Positions 34,236 through 45,215 of a DNA stretch of 64,000 nt are shown piece after piece. Source of the stretch: Halicephalobus mephisto (taxonomy: Eukaryota > Nematoda > Chromadorea > Rhabditida > Panagrolaimidae); NCBI GenBank assembly GCA_009193035.1, contig SWDT01000093.1, positions 62,001 to 126,000 of the forward strand. Direction: 5' to 3'. Position numbers and translations under genes: made by a program. The stretch's first letter is position 1. Each line of letters begins with the position of its first letter. Under the pieces are notes generated by a model. That model searched no databases. It had not been told where the DNA came from and saw only the letters and a list, made by a program, of their open reading frames with translations.

Positions 34236-35075
34236 CTAGTGGTCGTCTGGACGCGTTCTTCCACGGAACCAGTACGCTGCTGTGGGTGCTGCTGAATCTC
34301 TGGTGTTATGCACGATCGTTCTCCATGTTTGTTTGTCTGTGGCTATCGTCTTAGCACTTTCCATTTTGCTGTATACGATCGCCATAATAACTGATATGCG
34401 AGGCAGTTGGGATTCATACAGCAAACATGGCCGAATCATCTCAGTCGGCGTTTTTAGATTTCTTCGGCAATAGTAGGCTGGTTGCAGCATCGTAGTCAGA
34501 TAGTTTCGTTTCTTAATCAATCATGAAGTGTAACATTCAGAATCCGTTCTAAGCAGCGCATTTGGAAGACTTCTAGTTTCTTCAAATCCGAATTCGACAA
34601 TGTTTAAGACTCTGCACCATAGAGTAGAACTGCAAAACTCAACGAGTGATAGAGGTGCACTTTTGTTGTAATGCTAATGCTTCTTTTCTTCCATACACAC
34701 TATGTTTGTGCTCCGAAAGCCGCAGTTGCAGAACCAATTCGAGTAATTATGTCCTCAGGAGCAGTGATTTCCTGCTCATGCACAATTGAGTCCAGGTATT
34801 TCATTGCTGGACTTGTTCCAGTTCCTCGTTGTTTAAGTATACTTTCGTTGGAGAGCCATCGGATGTCAGAGTCTTGGTATTTCTCGCATTGATAACTAAG
34901 CCAAACGGGAGTACCGCCTTCTTTAAGTCTTTGATGATTGAAGCTGCTTCTGCTTCATCCTCAGCTAGAATTGAGCTGTCATCTGCGTACATCAAATCTG
35001 TGATAGCTCCATATTCTGTAAAGTTGACACCAGATCGATCTCTGAAGGCCTTGACGAACCATGAATAAAGTATAG
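34236..35075 (-). pseudogene. Non-LTR retrotransposon (LINE) reverse transcriptase fragment
   Basis: On the minus strand, the conserved reverse-transcriptase block appears as FVKAFRDRSGVNFTEYGA, then LMYADDSSILAEDEAEA, where YADD is the polymerase active-site box. After it come FGLVINARNTKT, a region with EDIITRIGSATAAFGA, and SITTKVHLYHSLSFAVLLYG with CLERIL. These are the typical palm and thumb words of jockey/CR1/R1-like LINE elements. Only the C-terminal half of the RT remains. A stop after the AAFGAQT word and frame changes show that it is dead. The 5' end is cut at about 35080 by LTR-like sequence. Confidence 0.85.
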
Positions 35076-36044
35076 TAATATTACATTTTATTATTTAGAC
35101 ACAGAATAGACAATAATGCGGAATGACACACCGCTGTCTCAGGTAACCTTGCGGCTTTTATATTCTTGTATTAGAATGTACAAGAATGAGGTAACACGGA
35201 TTGAGATACTATAAAAAATAGGGACTAATTAGTTCCAAAAAATATTGACATCGTGGTCGAAGTAGAGTGATATGTTCATTCGAAGGGTCGAGAAAGTGGA
35301 CATCTCTAACGTAGGACATTAGAACTTAATCCAAGATGATTAGCCAAAGGGCATCTTCTACCACGCTTAAATACTCCAGTTCAGCTGTCTAGAACTACGT
35401 CTCCGGGGTTTCTTTAACTTAAAAGCACTTCTTTGTGTATACCAACCACAGGATATCAACAATAAAAAAATAAAGATCCTTCGGGGGTGATCCAGTTCCA
35501 ACAGTAGATTAATTACAACCGTTGGATCTCGGTGAACCAGTATTGTGTGAGAGATGAAGGATATGGGAGTTTCTTATTTATCCAAGCAATAATAAGATTA
35601 AGCACAATAACAACCATATTAGCTACTCAACAGTTGGTCAGTCATGTAGACAGTATACTTACTGTCCAGCAGGTAGGATGTTTTTCTTCGAGACCTGGCT
35701 TACTTATGCAGTAGTCTGTTAATATACTGGTATAACAGCAACTATTTTTTCTTGAGAGAAATTGTGGAGCAGAATTAGATTTTGATTTTTAAGGCTGGAA
35801 TTTGAGTAAATTGCATTGTTATTTTAGGTTACTTTCTGATGGTGTTTCTTCTGAGGTATTCACAGAGCATAACGTCGGTGTTCTGGAGGCTTCCGATAGA
35901 ATACCTATTTATAAAAATTAAAAACAGATTTTTTACAAATTAATTTTATATGCAAAATAAGTGGAAATTTCTGTTTTTAGGATCTAGTACTTTTTTGAAT
36001 TACTTCATTTCAAGTAGTTACAAAATAAAGATGACTTCAATATT
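35076..36044. other. Probable retrotransposon debris
   Basis: On the minus strand, 35085-35230 shows TATAAAAGCCGCAAGG followed by an AATAAA-like signal and CTGTGTCTAAATAATAAAAT, an arrangement like the end of an LTR. The rest (35230-36040) is of mixed composition with no frame I can assign. No matching second LTR was found. Confidence 0.35.
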
Positions 36045-36215
36045 TCTTTTGGGATAGAAACTATACTAGAGAGTACTCGAAGAGATAACCTGAATGTTAG
36101 AGATTATGGAATAGTGCAGACCATGAGTGAGGTTCTCAATCATTTTTTGTGGGAAATATATAATAATTATATCTGTGTCTTATTGTTAAATAAGAATTAG
36201 TAATATTCTTCCTGT
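36045..36215 (+). repeat. Dispersed repeat (family E), copy 1
   Basis: About 165 bp similar to 60178-60345. Shared words are AGAAACTATACT, CGAAGAGAT, ATGAGTGAG and ATATATAATAATTRTATCTG followed by TGTCTTATT. Probably the end of a retroelement, perhaps an LTR. Confidence 0.7.
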
Positions 36216-36334
36216 TTTTATTTTAACAATTCCTTAAGCTTCAGACTAAGTACCCATTTCTCGGATTTAGAAGGACATTTAAAGATAAACAAATTCTGTA
36301 AAATTTAAACAAATGTAAAAATAAATGCTTAAGA

Positions 36335-37260
36335 TCGTGTCAGGACCACTACTTAAACTATCTTCTTAAAAAATGAAAATCAAAGAAATATTAAATTGGA
36401 ATTTTTCAGTTTCATCGCGAAAAGTCATCTTTCGTGTCAGGACCATTAGTCAGGATATATTCTCGAAAGATAAAGAAAATCCCAAGTCCCACAACGAACG
36501 ATGAAAAAACATCTTTCGTGTCAGGACCATTAGTTGAAATATGTATTCAAAACAAAAATCAACTTTGATGTCACCACGGATAATGACAACCAAGTATCTT
36601 TCGTGCTGGGACCACTACGTGGAATTTTTAAGAAAATGAAAATTAAAAAATTCAAATGAGTAATCTCGGTCCCGACGTGAAAATTGTTTTATTTTTTATA
36701 ACTAGTTTAATGAGTTCTTAAAAGATCAAAAATCAAGCTCATGGATGAAAAATAAATGAAGCATTTTATTTCGAAACTGTTGTTTCAAGTCCATTTTAAA
36801 AATAAAAAAGAAAATTTTAAATAAAAAGTTTTTTTAAATTCTAATTTTTCGACAATTAGTGATTATTTAAGAAATTAATAATTTAGTTTATGATTAAAAA
36901 ATAAAATATCTTTCGTGTCGGGACCACTGGTTGCAATATACCCTCAGGAAATGAGAAATTTAATAAATTTTTGAATTATTTTTTGGTCTCGTCACGAAGG
37001 GTAATTGATGATTAAGGAATCTCCGTGTCGAGACTATTATTTGAGATATCCCCTCAGGGTGTAAACATCTAAGAAATTGTTGAATTTGAAATTTTTGATC
37101 CCGACACGAATGGTACTTGAAAATAAAATATCTTTCGTGTCGGGATCACTGGTTATAATATATCCTCCAGATATGGAAATCTAAGAAATTGTTAAAACTT
37201 TTAGTTCTACTACGAGTGATATTTCATAATCAAACATCATTCGTGTCAGGACCACCATGC
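36335..37260 (+). repeat. Family D tandem repeat, largest block
   Basis: At least eight alternating copies of the core TTTCGTGTCGGGACCACTG and its inverse GGTCCCGACACGAATGG, with the ACCCTCAGGAAATGAGAAAT spacer also seen at 26460. Confidence 0.85.
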
Positions 37261-37324
37261 GAAACACCTTGTGAGAGTGAAAGCAAAACAAATTTCTAAA
37301 TTAACTTTTTCAGTTCCACTATGA

Positions 37325-37650
37325 AAAAAGTTTTTTTTTAATTATGAATTTAACTTCTAGTTTTCTACACACATTGACCAAGTTCTTAGTAATATAATAA
37401 ATCTGGTATTTTTCGTGTTAAAACTATTTCGAAAAAATTAGGAAATTCTAAATTTAATTTTTGTTGGTCCCGTAACGAAAAAAGTTTTTTTAAATTATGA
37501 ATTTAATTCTAGTTTTCTACACACATTGACCAAGTTCTTAGTAATATAATAAATCTGGTATTTTTCGTGTTAGGACTATTTCGAAAAAATTAGGAAATTC
37601 TAAATTTAATTTTTGTTGGTCCCGTAACGAAAAAAGTTTTTTTAAATTAT
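37325..37650 (+). repeat. Recent tandem duplication, unit about 148 bp
   Basis: Two almost identical copies (about 37330-37478 and 37479-37627). They contain CTAGTTTTCTACACACATTG, ACCAAGTTCTTAGTAATATA and TTTTTGTTGGTCCCGTAACG. Near identity implies young duplication or ongoing homogenisation. Confidence 0.85.
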
Positions 37651-37689
37651 GAGTTTAAGATTATTATTATGACTTTTAAAAATGACGGA

Positions 37690-38300
37690 TGTCAAGTAGA
37701 AAACTAGAAAAAGCCTCAGGGGATGTCAACAAGTGACCTTACTCGTCTTTAGCCGGACTGAAAAGACCAAATTACTCAGGTCTTCCGTGGTTGCCCCGGT
37801 AGCCATCTGACAAGACGGAAACTGACACTCCAAAAACCGGAATAAAGCAGTTTTATTTCTTTCGAAATATAATTTTACAAATTTTATTTTATTTGTACAG
37901 TATCCTTAAAACTTTTGCATCACCGATTACCTCGTTTACTGTTTTCTAGATTTCTTTCCATAAAAAATCATTTTTTTTAATCTCAAAAAAATTAAACAAA
38001 AATCATTTTTTTTAAACAAATTTAAGAATTTAAAAAAAAATTATTTTTTTTAAACAAATTTTACAAAAATTGTTATTTTTTAAATTTTAAAGAAAATTGA
38101 AAATTATTTTTTAAATAGAGAAAATTAAAAATTACTTTTTTAATTGAATAAAATTTTTTTTATTTTAGAGAAAATTGAAAATTACTTTCTTAAATAGAGA
38201 AAATTGAAAATTATTTTTTTTATTTTAAGAAAATTGAAAATTATTTTTTAAATTTTAAGGAAAATTAAAAAGTGCTTTTTTAAATGGAGAAAAATAAAAA
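37690..38300. other. GC-richer block then AT-rich repeats
   Basis: Positions 37690-37860 are unusually balanced (CTTCCGTGGTTGCCCCGGTAGC near 37779) and end at an AATAAA near 37840. This may be the 3' end of a transcript, but there is no open frame. Positions 37960-38290 are simple repeats of AAATTGAAAATTATTTTTTA. Confidence 0.35.
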
Positions 38301-38472
38301 TTTGGACAGCTGTGCCTGGAGCATTTTTGTTTTTGAGTCTCCAGGAGACAGCTGAAAGGAATTCTAGAAAACTACATCAATTGAGACTGGGCATTGCCTC
38401 CGGCAATTTTATTCCCCCTCGAACTCGGCCAACCGAAACAACCAATTTTTTTTATTTTAAATATTTTTCAAC

Positions 38473-38748
38473 ATGTTGGATTATGAATCTTGTGCATCCA
38501 GAAAAACTTCTGAATCTAGATCGACAAGTTCGAGTCGAGCATTTTCGAAATTTATAACGTTCGATTTCCCGGCAGGAAGAAGATTGTCCCAGTTGTTGCC
38601 CCCCAGATCTGCACCCCCGTTGAGTCCTCGGGACAGAAGCATGTCAAGCAGACTATCGGCGGGACAGATGAGCTTCAGAAGGCTAAGCAACCCCAAGAAG
38701 CCCGGACCAGTCTCCAGCGGCAGAAGCCTCCTGGCAGGCACCCTCAAA
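38473..38748 (+). CDS. Orphan coding exon, Ser/Arg/Pro-rich
   Basis: A GC-rich open exon of 92 codons starts at ATG 38473 and ends exactly at a strong donor (CTCAAA/GTAAGT) in phase 0. The peptide is polar and basic, with SRSTSSSRAFSKF, PPRSAPPLSPRDRSMSSRL and FRRLSNPKKPGP words. It is probably disordered and rich in possible kinase sites. No family is recognised. The next plus-strand gene (EF-hand, 40522) cannot accept it directly at its second exon, which needs phase 1. It could join that gene's third exon (phase 0) only by skipping most of the protein. Upstream sequence 38300-38472 is GC-richer and may be 5' UTR or promoter. Confidence 0.5.
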
Positions 38749-38759
38749 GTAAGTTTTGA

Positions 38760-40300
38760 AATTTTTTAATTCAAAAAATTTAATTTTTCCCAAAATTCCG
38801 GAAAATAGAAAAATGATTAAATTCTAAAATTCTAAAATTTAAATTCAAATTAAATTCTAAAATTTAAAAATTCAAATTAAATTCTAAAAATTAAAAAAAA
38901 TTTAAATTTAAAAAAAAATAAAAATAAAATTTTAAAAAAGTTTAATTTTAATTCAATTTTAAAAATTTGTTTTTAAAAAATTTAATTTTTTAAATTTATT
39001 TCTAATTTTAAAGAAATTAAATATTTTTACCGAAAAATAATAAATATTAAAAAATAACCGTTGTGTCCTTAGGCAAAGCGAAAAAGAATGATTTTGTGAG
39101 AAAATACTGAATTTAAAGTCATTAAAAATAATTAAATTTAAAGTTATTTCAAAATACAAAATTTAATTTCAGTCAAAAATAATCAATTTTATTATAAAAT
39201 AATTAATTTAACAGTGTTCGATTTTTTTAAATTTAGTTTTATCTTAAAAAATAAATTTAAAATTGTCGAAAAATATTACATTTAAAATTATATAGAAATT
39301 TCATATTTAAATTTACTTAAAAAATAAATTTAAAAGTACCTAAAAAATATTGTATTTGAAATTATATAAAAATTTTTACTCAAAGTTACCTAAAAAATAA
39401 ATCTAAAATTATCAAAAACTTTATATTTAAAAATACCAGAAAATTTTTACTTAAATTTACTTTAAAAAATAAATCTAAAGTTATTGAGAAATTTTATATT
39501 TAAAAATACTAGAAAATTTTTACTTAAAGTTACTTTAAAAAATAAATTTAAAATTATCAAAAATTTCATATTTAAAAATACTAGAAAATTTTTACTTAAA
39601 GTTACTTTAAAAAATAAATCTAAAGTTAGAATTTTTATTTTCAAAATTCTCAAAAAATCTAACGTTATTAGAACTAAAAAGAAATAACATTAATTGAAGT
39701 GAAAATATTTAACTTTCTCTAAAATAAATAAATTTAATATTTTCGAAATAGACTTAGCGGTATTAGAAATATACGTTTAACGTCAGCCAAAAGTGAACAA
39801 ATTTAATTTTATTCAAAATTAAAGAATTTAGTGTTGTTCAAAATTTGCATTTTTATTATTTTTTAATTTTTTAAAATTTGGACTTTTTTGAAACGGAAAA
39901 ATTTAATATTTTCGAATATTTACACATTTGTGATTTTTAAAAAATAAAAAATATTAAAAATAAGAAAATTCGAAGTTTTATAGTAAAATTAAAATTATTA
40001 AAAGTTGCTTTTCATAAATTTAAATTTGGAAGTAAGTTTATTCGATTTTTGACGAATTATTAACTACAGTAAGAAAAGGTTTTTAAAATTGAAATAATTA
40101 GTATTTAAAATCTATTTTAAAATTATTTCAAAAATTATATATCTTTTTTAAAAATTATATTTTTTAAAGAAATATATCATTTTAAAAAGTATAATTTTTT
40201 AAAAAATGTATAATTTTTGAGATAATTATTAAGAAATATAACTTTTAAAAAATATGTATAATTTTTGAGATACTTTTTAAAAAATATAACTTTTAATTAT
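38760..40300. repeat. AT-rich tandem repeats
   Basis: Positions 39230-39640 carry units of roughly 60-110 bp containing AAATACTAGAAAATTTTTAC and TTAAAGTTACTTTAAAAAAT. Positions 40140-40290 repeat AAAAATATATAATTTTTGAG-like words. No gene seen. Confidence 0.65.
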
Positions 40301-40521
40301 CACTGCGACACAAACAATAAATCACACCCAGAACCACTGCTTTCCCTCAGGCATGCATTTCAAATTTTCAAAAGCCATAACCAAAGCCAGTTAACGACCA
40401 GACAAGCCGCTTTGTCTCGAGTTTCGTTCTAGCCGCATTTGGTCTTGGTAACGAAGTCCGAAACATTCGATATTCCATTTTCCGGGATTTAACCCAGAAG
40501 TCCTAATTGTTTTTTGGAGTA

Positions 40522-42201
40522 ATGTCGTATTCTCGTTCTGGGAATTATCTCTCTATTCAGGCTAGATTCGGTCATGAATCTACTCAATCTCATGACGATC
40601 ACGGATCTACACCCTTGATTACGAAGTTGGATAAATACAGTACCGATGAACTCAAGGAATACAGACAAGTTTTCAACATGTTCGATGCAGGTAGGTTTTG
40701 GTGGTTTCTATATATCAAAATTACACTATAAAATTCAAAAATCTATAAACTTCTCTCGAAGCGAAATTTTGGAACTTTCCAATCGGACCAAAAAAGTGAA
40801 ATTTTGTTTCTAGAAAATTCTAAACTTCTCTCGAAGCGAAATTTTGGAACTTTCCAGTCAGGACCAAAAAAGTGAAATTTTATGTTTATAGAAAATTCTA
40901 AAATCTTCTCGAAGCGAAATTTTGGAACTTTCTAGTCGGGACAAAAAAGTGAAATTTTTGTAAAAGTTGTAAAATTACATTATTATAAAATTCTCAAAAC
41001 GAATTTTTAAATTAAAACTAAAAATGAAAACTTGCTTACGTGATTTTGCAAAATTTTAAAAACAGAAATCATACTAAGTTTGAAATAAAAAGTGCTTATT
41101 TTAAAATTCAAAGACCCACTTAAAATACATTCCTAGAACTTTCCAGTTAGGACTGAAAATGAACTTTTTAATTCTAAAAACATCTGGTAAATTTCAGATT
41201 TTATTAAATTAAAAAATTGTCATCAAATTTTCGAAACTTTTCGTTCAAAGCCAAAAGTAAAAATTTTATAATTTTCAAGTTTCACATATCCCGTTACATT
41301 CCTTAATCTTATCCGAACCGCAAGCAGTTCTTCGAAGACAAACTGCTTTGTTCGTCGTGGATTACAATAAACTCGATATTTTTGGATTTAGTAAAATTTC
41401 CTACTTTAGATAGAAGCGGCGCCATTGGTCTCGACGAACTTGAAAATGCAATCACAAATCTCGGGATGGATCCGAATCAAGTGGATCTAGAATCAGTCAT
41501 CAAAGAAGCCGACAAACGTGGAAATCACCAGATAGATTTTGATGAATTTTGTGAAGTCATGAAAACTATGTCGGAAAAATCCAAATCCTGGAACGAAGTA
41601 ATTAAGGAATGTTTCACAGTTTTCGATCGTGTAAGTTATTTTCTACATAGTATAGCTCGTAACTTCGGGATTAGTAGTTAAAAGTTGGTTTGTTATACAG
41701 TAATAGGAGATACTGTACATTCTCAGAATAGCTTCGAGATATAGTTTTAGTTCTTAGACATTTCTGTATACTTTCTGCTTCAGAAATTACGACAGAAAAT
41801 ACAAAATTTTGCAATGTTTTCCAAAAAAAACTTGTATTTTTTGTCATAATTTCTGAAGCAGAAAGTACACAGAAATCTCTAATAACTAAAACTATATCTC
41901 GAAGATATTCTAAGAATGTACAGTATCTCTTATTACTGTATAACAAACCAAACTTTAACTACTAATCTCGAAATTACAAATTTCCCCGGAGAATTTTAAA
42001 ATTTGAATCTTTCAGTCGGAATCAGGGCTGATATCGAGAAAAGACTTTGAGTTTATCCTCAAGGAAATGGGAGGCATTGAAAATCCTATATTAATCGACG
42101 AACTTTTTACGGAATTTGACGTGGATAGTGACGGTTTTATTGATTTCGACGAGTTCGGATTTCTAGTCAAGAATTATTTAACTGATGATGACGTATTTTA
42201 A
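40522..42201 (+). CDS. Calmodulin-like EF-hand calcium-binding protein
   Basis: There are three exons: 40522-40690 (phase 1), 41410-41630 (phase 0) and 42016-42201 (TAA), for 191 aa. A polar N-terminal extension of about 45 residues precedes a calmodulin-like body with four EF hands in two pairs. Loop 1 (DADRSGAIGLDE, about 55-66) looks functional. Loop 2 (DKRGNHQIDFDE, about 92-103) has Arg at position 3 and His at position 6, which normally hold acid/Asn and Gly, so binding is probably weak. Loop 3 (DRSESGLISRKD) is plausible but ends in Asp. Loop 4 (DVDSDGFIDFDE) is canonical. A stop lies in frame upstream of the ATG, and a possible acceptor (AACCCAG) ends at about 40498. It is likely a cytosolic Ca2+ sensor, but the partner is unknown. 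An AATAAA lies near 42216. Intron 2 holds a 319-bp foldback element. Confidence 0.88.
40735..40985 (+). repeat. Tandem repeat in EF-hand intron 1
   Basis: Three units of about 85 bp: TTCTCTCGAAGCGAAATTTT, GGAACTTTCCAGTCRGGACC, AAAAAAGTGAAATTTT. The TCGAAGCGAAATTT part is a variant of the core motif common to many arrays here. Confidence 0.8.
41659..41977. mobile_element. Foldback MITE, about 319 bp, in EF-hand intron 2
   Basis: The left end GTAACTTCGGGATTAGTAGT pairs with the right end ACTACTAATCTCGAAATTAC. Pairing continues inward through TTTGTTATACAGTAATAGGA and ATATAGTTTTAGTT to a centre near 41820 made of CAAAATTTTGCAATG. No coding capacity. It starts only 28 bp after the exon donor. Confidence 0.9.
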
Positions 42202-45200
42202 AAACTAAATTGGCAACAATAAAATGATATAAGGAATTGGAAATTAACATTGTTACGAAATCGTTTAGGAAGAAATTTCGAAACAAATTCGAGAAGTCTT
42301 GGTTTGGAAAGTTTCGATGAGATTCTAGAAGGCTCCAGAAGTTTCTCTGGGTTCCAATAAGATGAATCCAGAAATAAGATACAAAAATTACCATAAAATA
42401 CTCTTGATACGAAATTCCAGAGCATGTTAGAACTTTATTTCAGACAGGTCAAAGTTCCCACATTCTAGGAGGCTTCAGAAGCTTCCATAGAATTCTAGTT
42501 TTGTAAATCAACATCAAACATTACTACGAAATACTCTTGACACGAAATTTCAAAACTTTTCAAATAATTCGAAAAATTTCTATTAAATTCAAAAATCCTA
42601 AGCGTCACAAGTCTTGGAAATTTTAGAATTTTTTATATTTTGGGGAATTATGGAATTTTTTAGAAATTTGAGGATACCTAAAGACCATTGGAGCACTAAC
42701 TATCCACGAGAGAACGCCAAATCGCACCTAAAATCGAGGAAAAACAACTCGATCGGACTGGCATTCCCTGAATGTACCGTAGTGCCCCTGCCAAACCATC
42801 CGTTAACCGCCGGTCTCGAACGGAAAATAACAAGCATGTTTGATGATTTCTGCCGATCCCTATTGTTTCGTTCTTAATTTGTCTTGCGTTCATCTCTTCT
42901 AAATCGTTTTTATTGTTGTTATAGCTGCTAGGGATTTATTCATTAGATAGGTTTTCTGTCTAATCAATAAAATATCTAGAGATTTCCGTTTGTTTTCTTT
43001 TGAAATTTCCTTGCGCTCTAGATTTCGAAATCGTCAGATTGAAAAAATTGATATCAACGTTCTTAACTCCTGTTTTGCGTGGTCTGATTTCTATATATGG
43101 AATCTACTGAAATTGCAGAATTTAATATCCGTATTCTTTTGTGGTTAATTCGCGTTTTTTTTTGCTTCCATATATAGAATCCGCAATAATTGCGGAAACT
43201 TCCGTGTTTTTCAACTGCCAATTCATATATTTTTCTGTATATGGAATCTGTCGAAATTTCGAAATTTAATTTCTGTATTTTATGATTCATTCGCGTATTC
43301 TTTGCGTCTGGACCTAAAATCTACCCCGATTACACCCTCTGATATCAATGTTCCATTGCGGCCGTTTTGCGTGTTCTTTGTACCATTCTGTATATGGAGT
43401 ATCATGATGTCAAAAATTAATATGCGTGTCCTTTGGCTCTTAATTCGCTTATTCTTTGTGCTATTCCATGTGCAGAATCTGCAGTAATTGCGAGAGTCTA
43501 ACATCCGTGTTTTCTCCTAACTAATTCGCATATTGTATATTTCGAGTCTGCTGTAATTTCAGGATCTAATATTGCATTCCTTTGTAATTAGTCAATATCC
43601 CCTATAAAGGGATCCACCAGTGCGAAATCCGTACCGTTGGAAAGCTGATGTGGGATGGATGTCATCTCTGGCTATGCGGGATTTAATTTTGAATTACCTC
43701 TTATTGAAGGGAGATTAACTTATTGACTTTGAAATTGTTAGATTCATTTCGGAAGCCGAAAGAAGGCAATTTGGTTGCTATGCATGTTGTTGAATTAGTT
43801 CTTTTGTGAGATTTCCTTCAAAACAGAAGCTTGGCCTAGTATGTCCGTGTACATTAGAAATCTTGCTGTTTGCCTGTTTGAGGGAGGCATGACCAGTCTG
43901 CCTCATTTTTTGGTTTCATTGCTTTTCTTTTGCCACGTCCTCGTTGATTGTTTAAATCATCTATGCTGGTGTTTCTGGTCTTCAGGTCGTTATTTCGTCG
44001 AGCATGATCTTTTGCGACCTGTAAAAGTGGGCGGTTAACCTGCCCAGACATTTGGGATTGTGAAATACACCCCTTGTCTTGCCCCATTGATGCTTTGTGC
44101 GTTCGATAACATCATTTAAACGACTTGTTGGTTCAGTTCGCGGTACTTCTTTTTAGGCTGGAAAAATTGGAGAAGATGGACGTCAGTATAGTCGAGTGTT
44201 CAATTTTTATTTACTTTTTATGGAAGTAGGGGAATTAACCAGTCGGACCCTTCTCGCATTTCATCTTTGGCTCAGTTTTACCTCAATTCCTAATTCTTCG
44301 AGTTTCTTTTGTTTCATTATCTTTTTCGATATGGATATGTAAGGGGGTGATTTCAATTCTCATCTTGCGCGAAATCGTCTTTCAGTGCAAAACTTTGCTG
44401 AATGTGAGAATACGCTTCTGAGCAATAGAAAACTACTCAGTTGCTGAGTCTAGATGGATGGACTTGTGTATCAGCCCTGTGAGTTCGCTCTGTGTCGATA
44501 TACGTGCTTCGCTCTCTGACGTTACCAGTTTGTCCCACTATCTGTCAGTTTTGCGTTGCATTCGGTCTGTCCGCCTTCGGAGTGTGCGTCTTGTGTCAGG
44601 ATAGACTCCAATTTTGTTCTTTGCATTTGCAAGTACGCACGGTGCTCGTCAAGCTCTCAACTGACTTTTCTTATTTGAAAATGTTTCTACGAAACTATTT
44701 CGTCGCCACTTTTGGTTTTTAGCTTTGCATAATCCATCATTTCGCGTTCTACGATCGTGGATAGTTGTTGATCATATGGAGTTGGTTGTTTTTTCCAACT
44801 TTTGAAATACTAAAGCGAACGAAATGGCTACTTGCCGCAGCTCGTTGAATATCAGAATCAGTCATACGCGTGACTTGTTTTCGCGATTTATAGCTCGAGA
44901 TTTGTGCGAAGGTATTGATGGTAATTTTCAGGAAGAAATCTTCATCATTGATCGCCTCGCTCATTCCCTGTTTCCTGATTGCGCATGCTATACTGCATGC
45001 TTTCATACTCAGCTGCCGTTAGTTTCGACAGCAGTCAATCTGTTGCGTTTTCTAGACGATCAAAACTTGATGCGTACGCGTCAGTCCTCAGCGGACAGGC
45101 CATCTGGAGTTATTTCGAACAGTAAGTTGATGGAATTCATGATAGTGCAAGTGATGATGAAGTTTTAGGTTCCAATATTTCTGAATTGCATTCTTGATCC

Positions 45201-45215
45201 TAAACATCGGTCAAA
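42202..45215. other. Intergenic region of distinct composition, no recognised gene
   Basis: Positions 42235-42600 contain degenerate repeats with two clear cores (AATACTCTTGATACGAAATT and AATACTCTTGACACGAAATT). Positions 42680-42880 are GC-richer with an open frame but no family match. Positions 43040-43570 are a tandem array. Positions 43570-45215 have near-balanced composition, T-rich on the plus strand. Their frames (minus 44087-43854 and 45006-44749; plus 44824-45168) show no motifs. It may be the promoter and 5' leader region of eIF5 or decayed sequence. A possible acceptor (AAGTTTTAG) lies near 45169. Confidence 0.4.
43040..43570 (+). repeat. Tandem repeat, unit about 90-100 bp
   Basis: About five diverged units of TATATGGAATCTRCTGAAAT, then GCGGAATTTAATATCCGTATT-like words, then TTCTTTTGTGGTTAATTCGCG. 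Their base composition is more balanced than other arrays here. Confidence 0.7.

Noticed and set aside
34136..35075. LINE fragment as a possible 3' coding part of the K+ channel
   Set aside because: It is on the opposite strand, contains reverse-transcriptase words, and the channel already ends with a stop at 33984.
41320..41352. Short hairpin with AAGCAGT and ACTGCTT arms as a microRNA
   Set aside because: The stem is only about seven pairs, too short for a precursor, and it lies next to the EF-hand acceptor.
43854..45168. Frames of 65-114 codons upstream of eIF5
   Set aside because: No recognisable family and overlapping frames on both strands; the balanced base composition makes chance frames likely.
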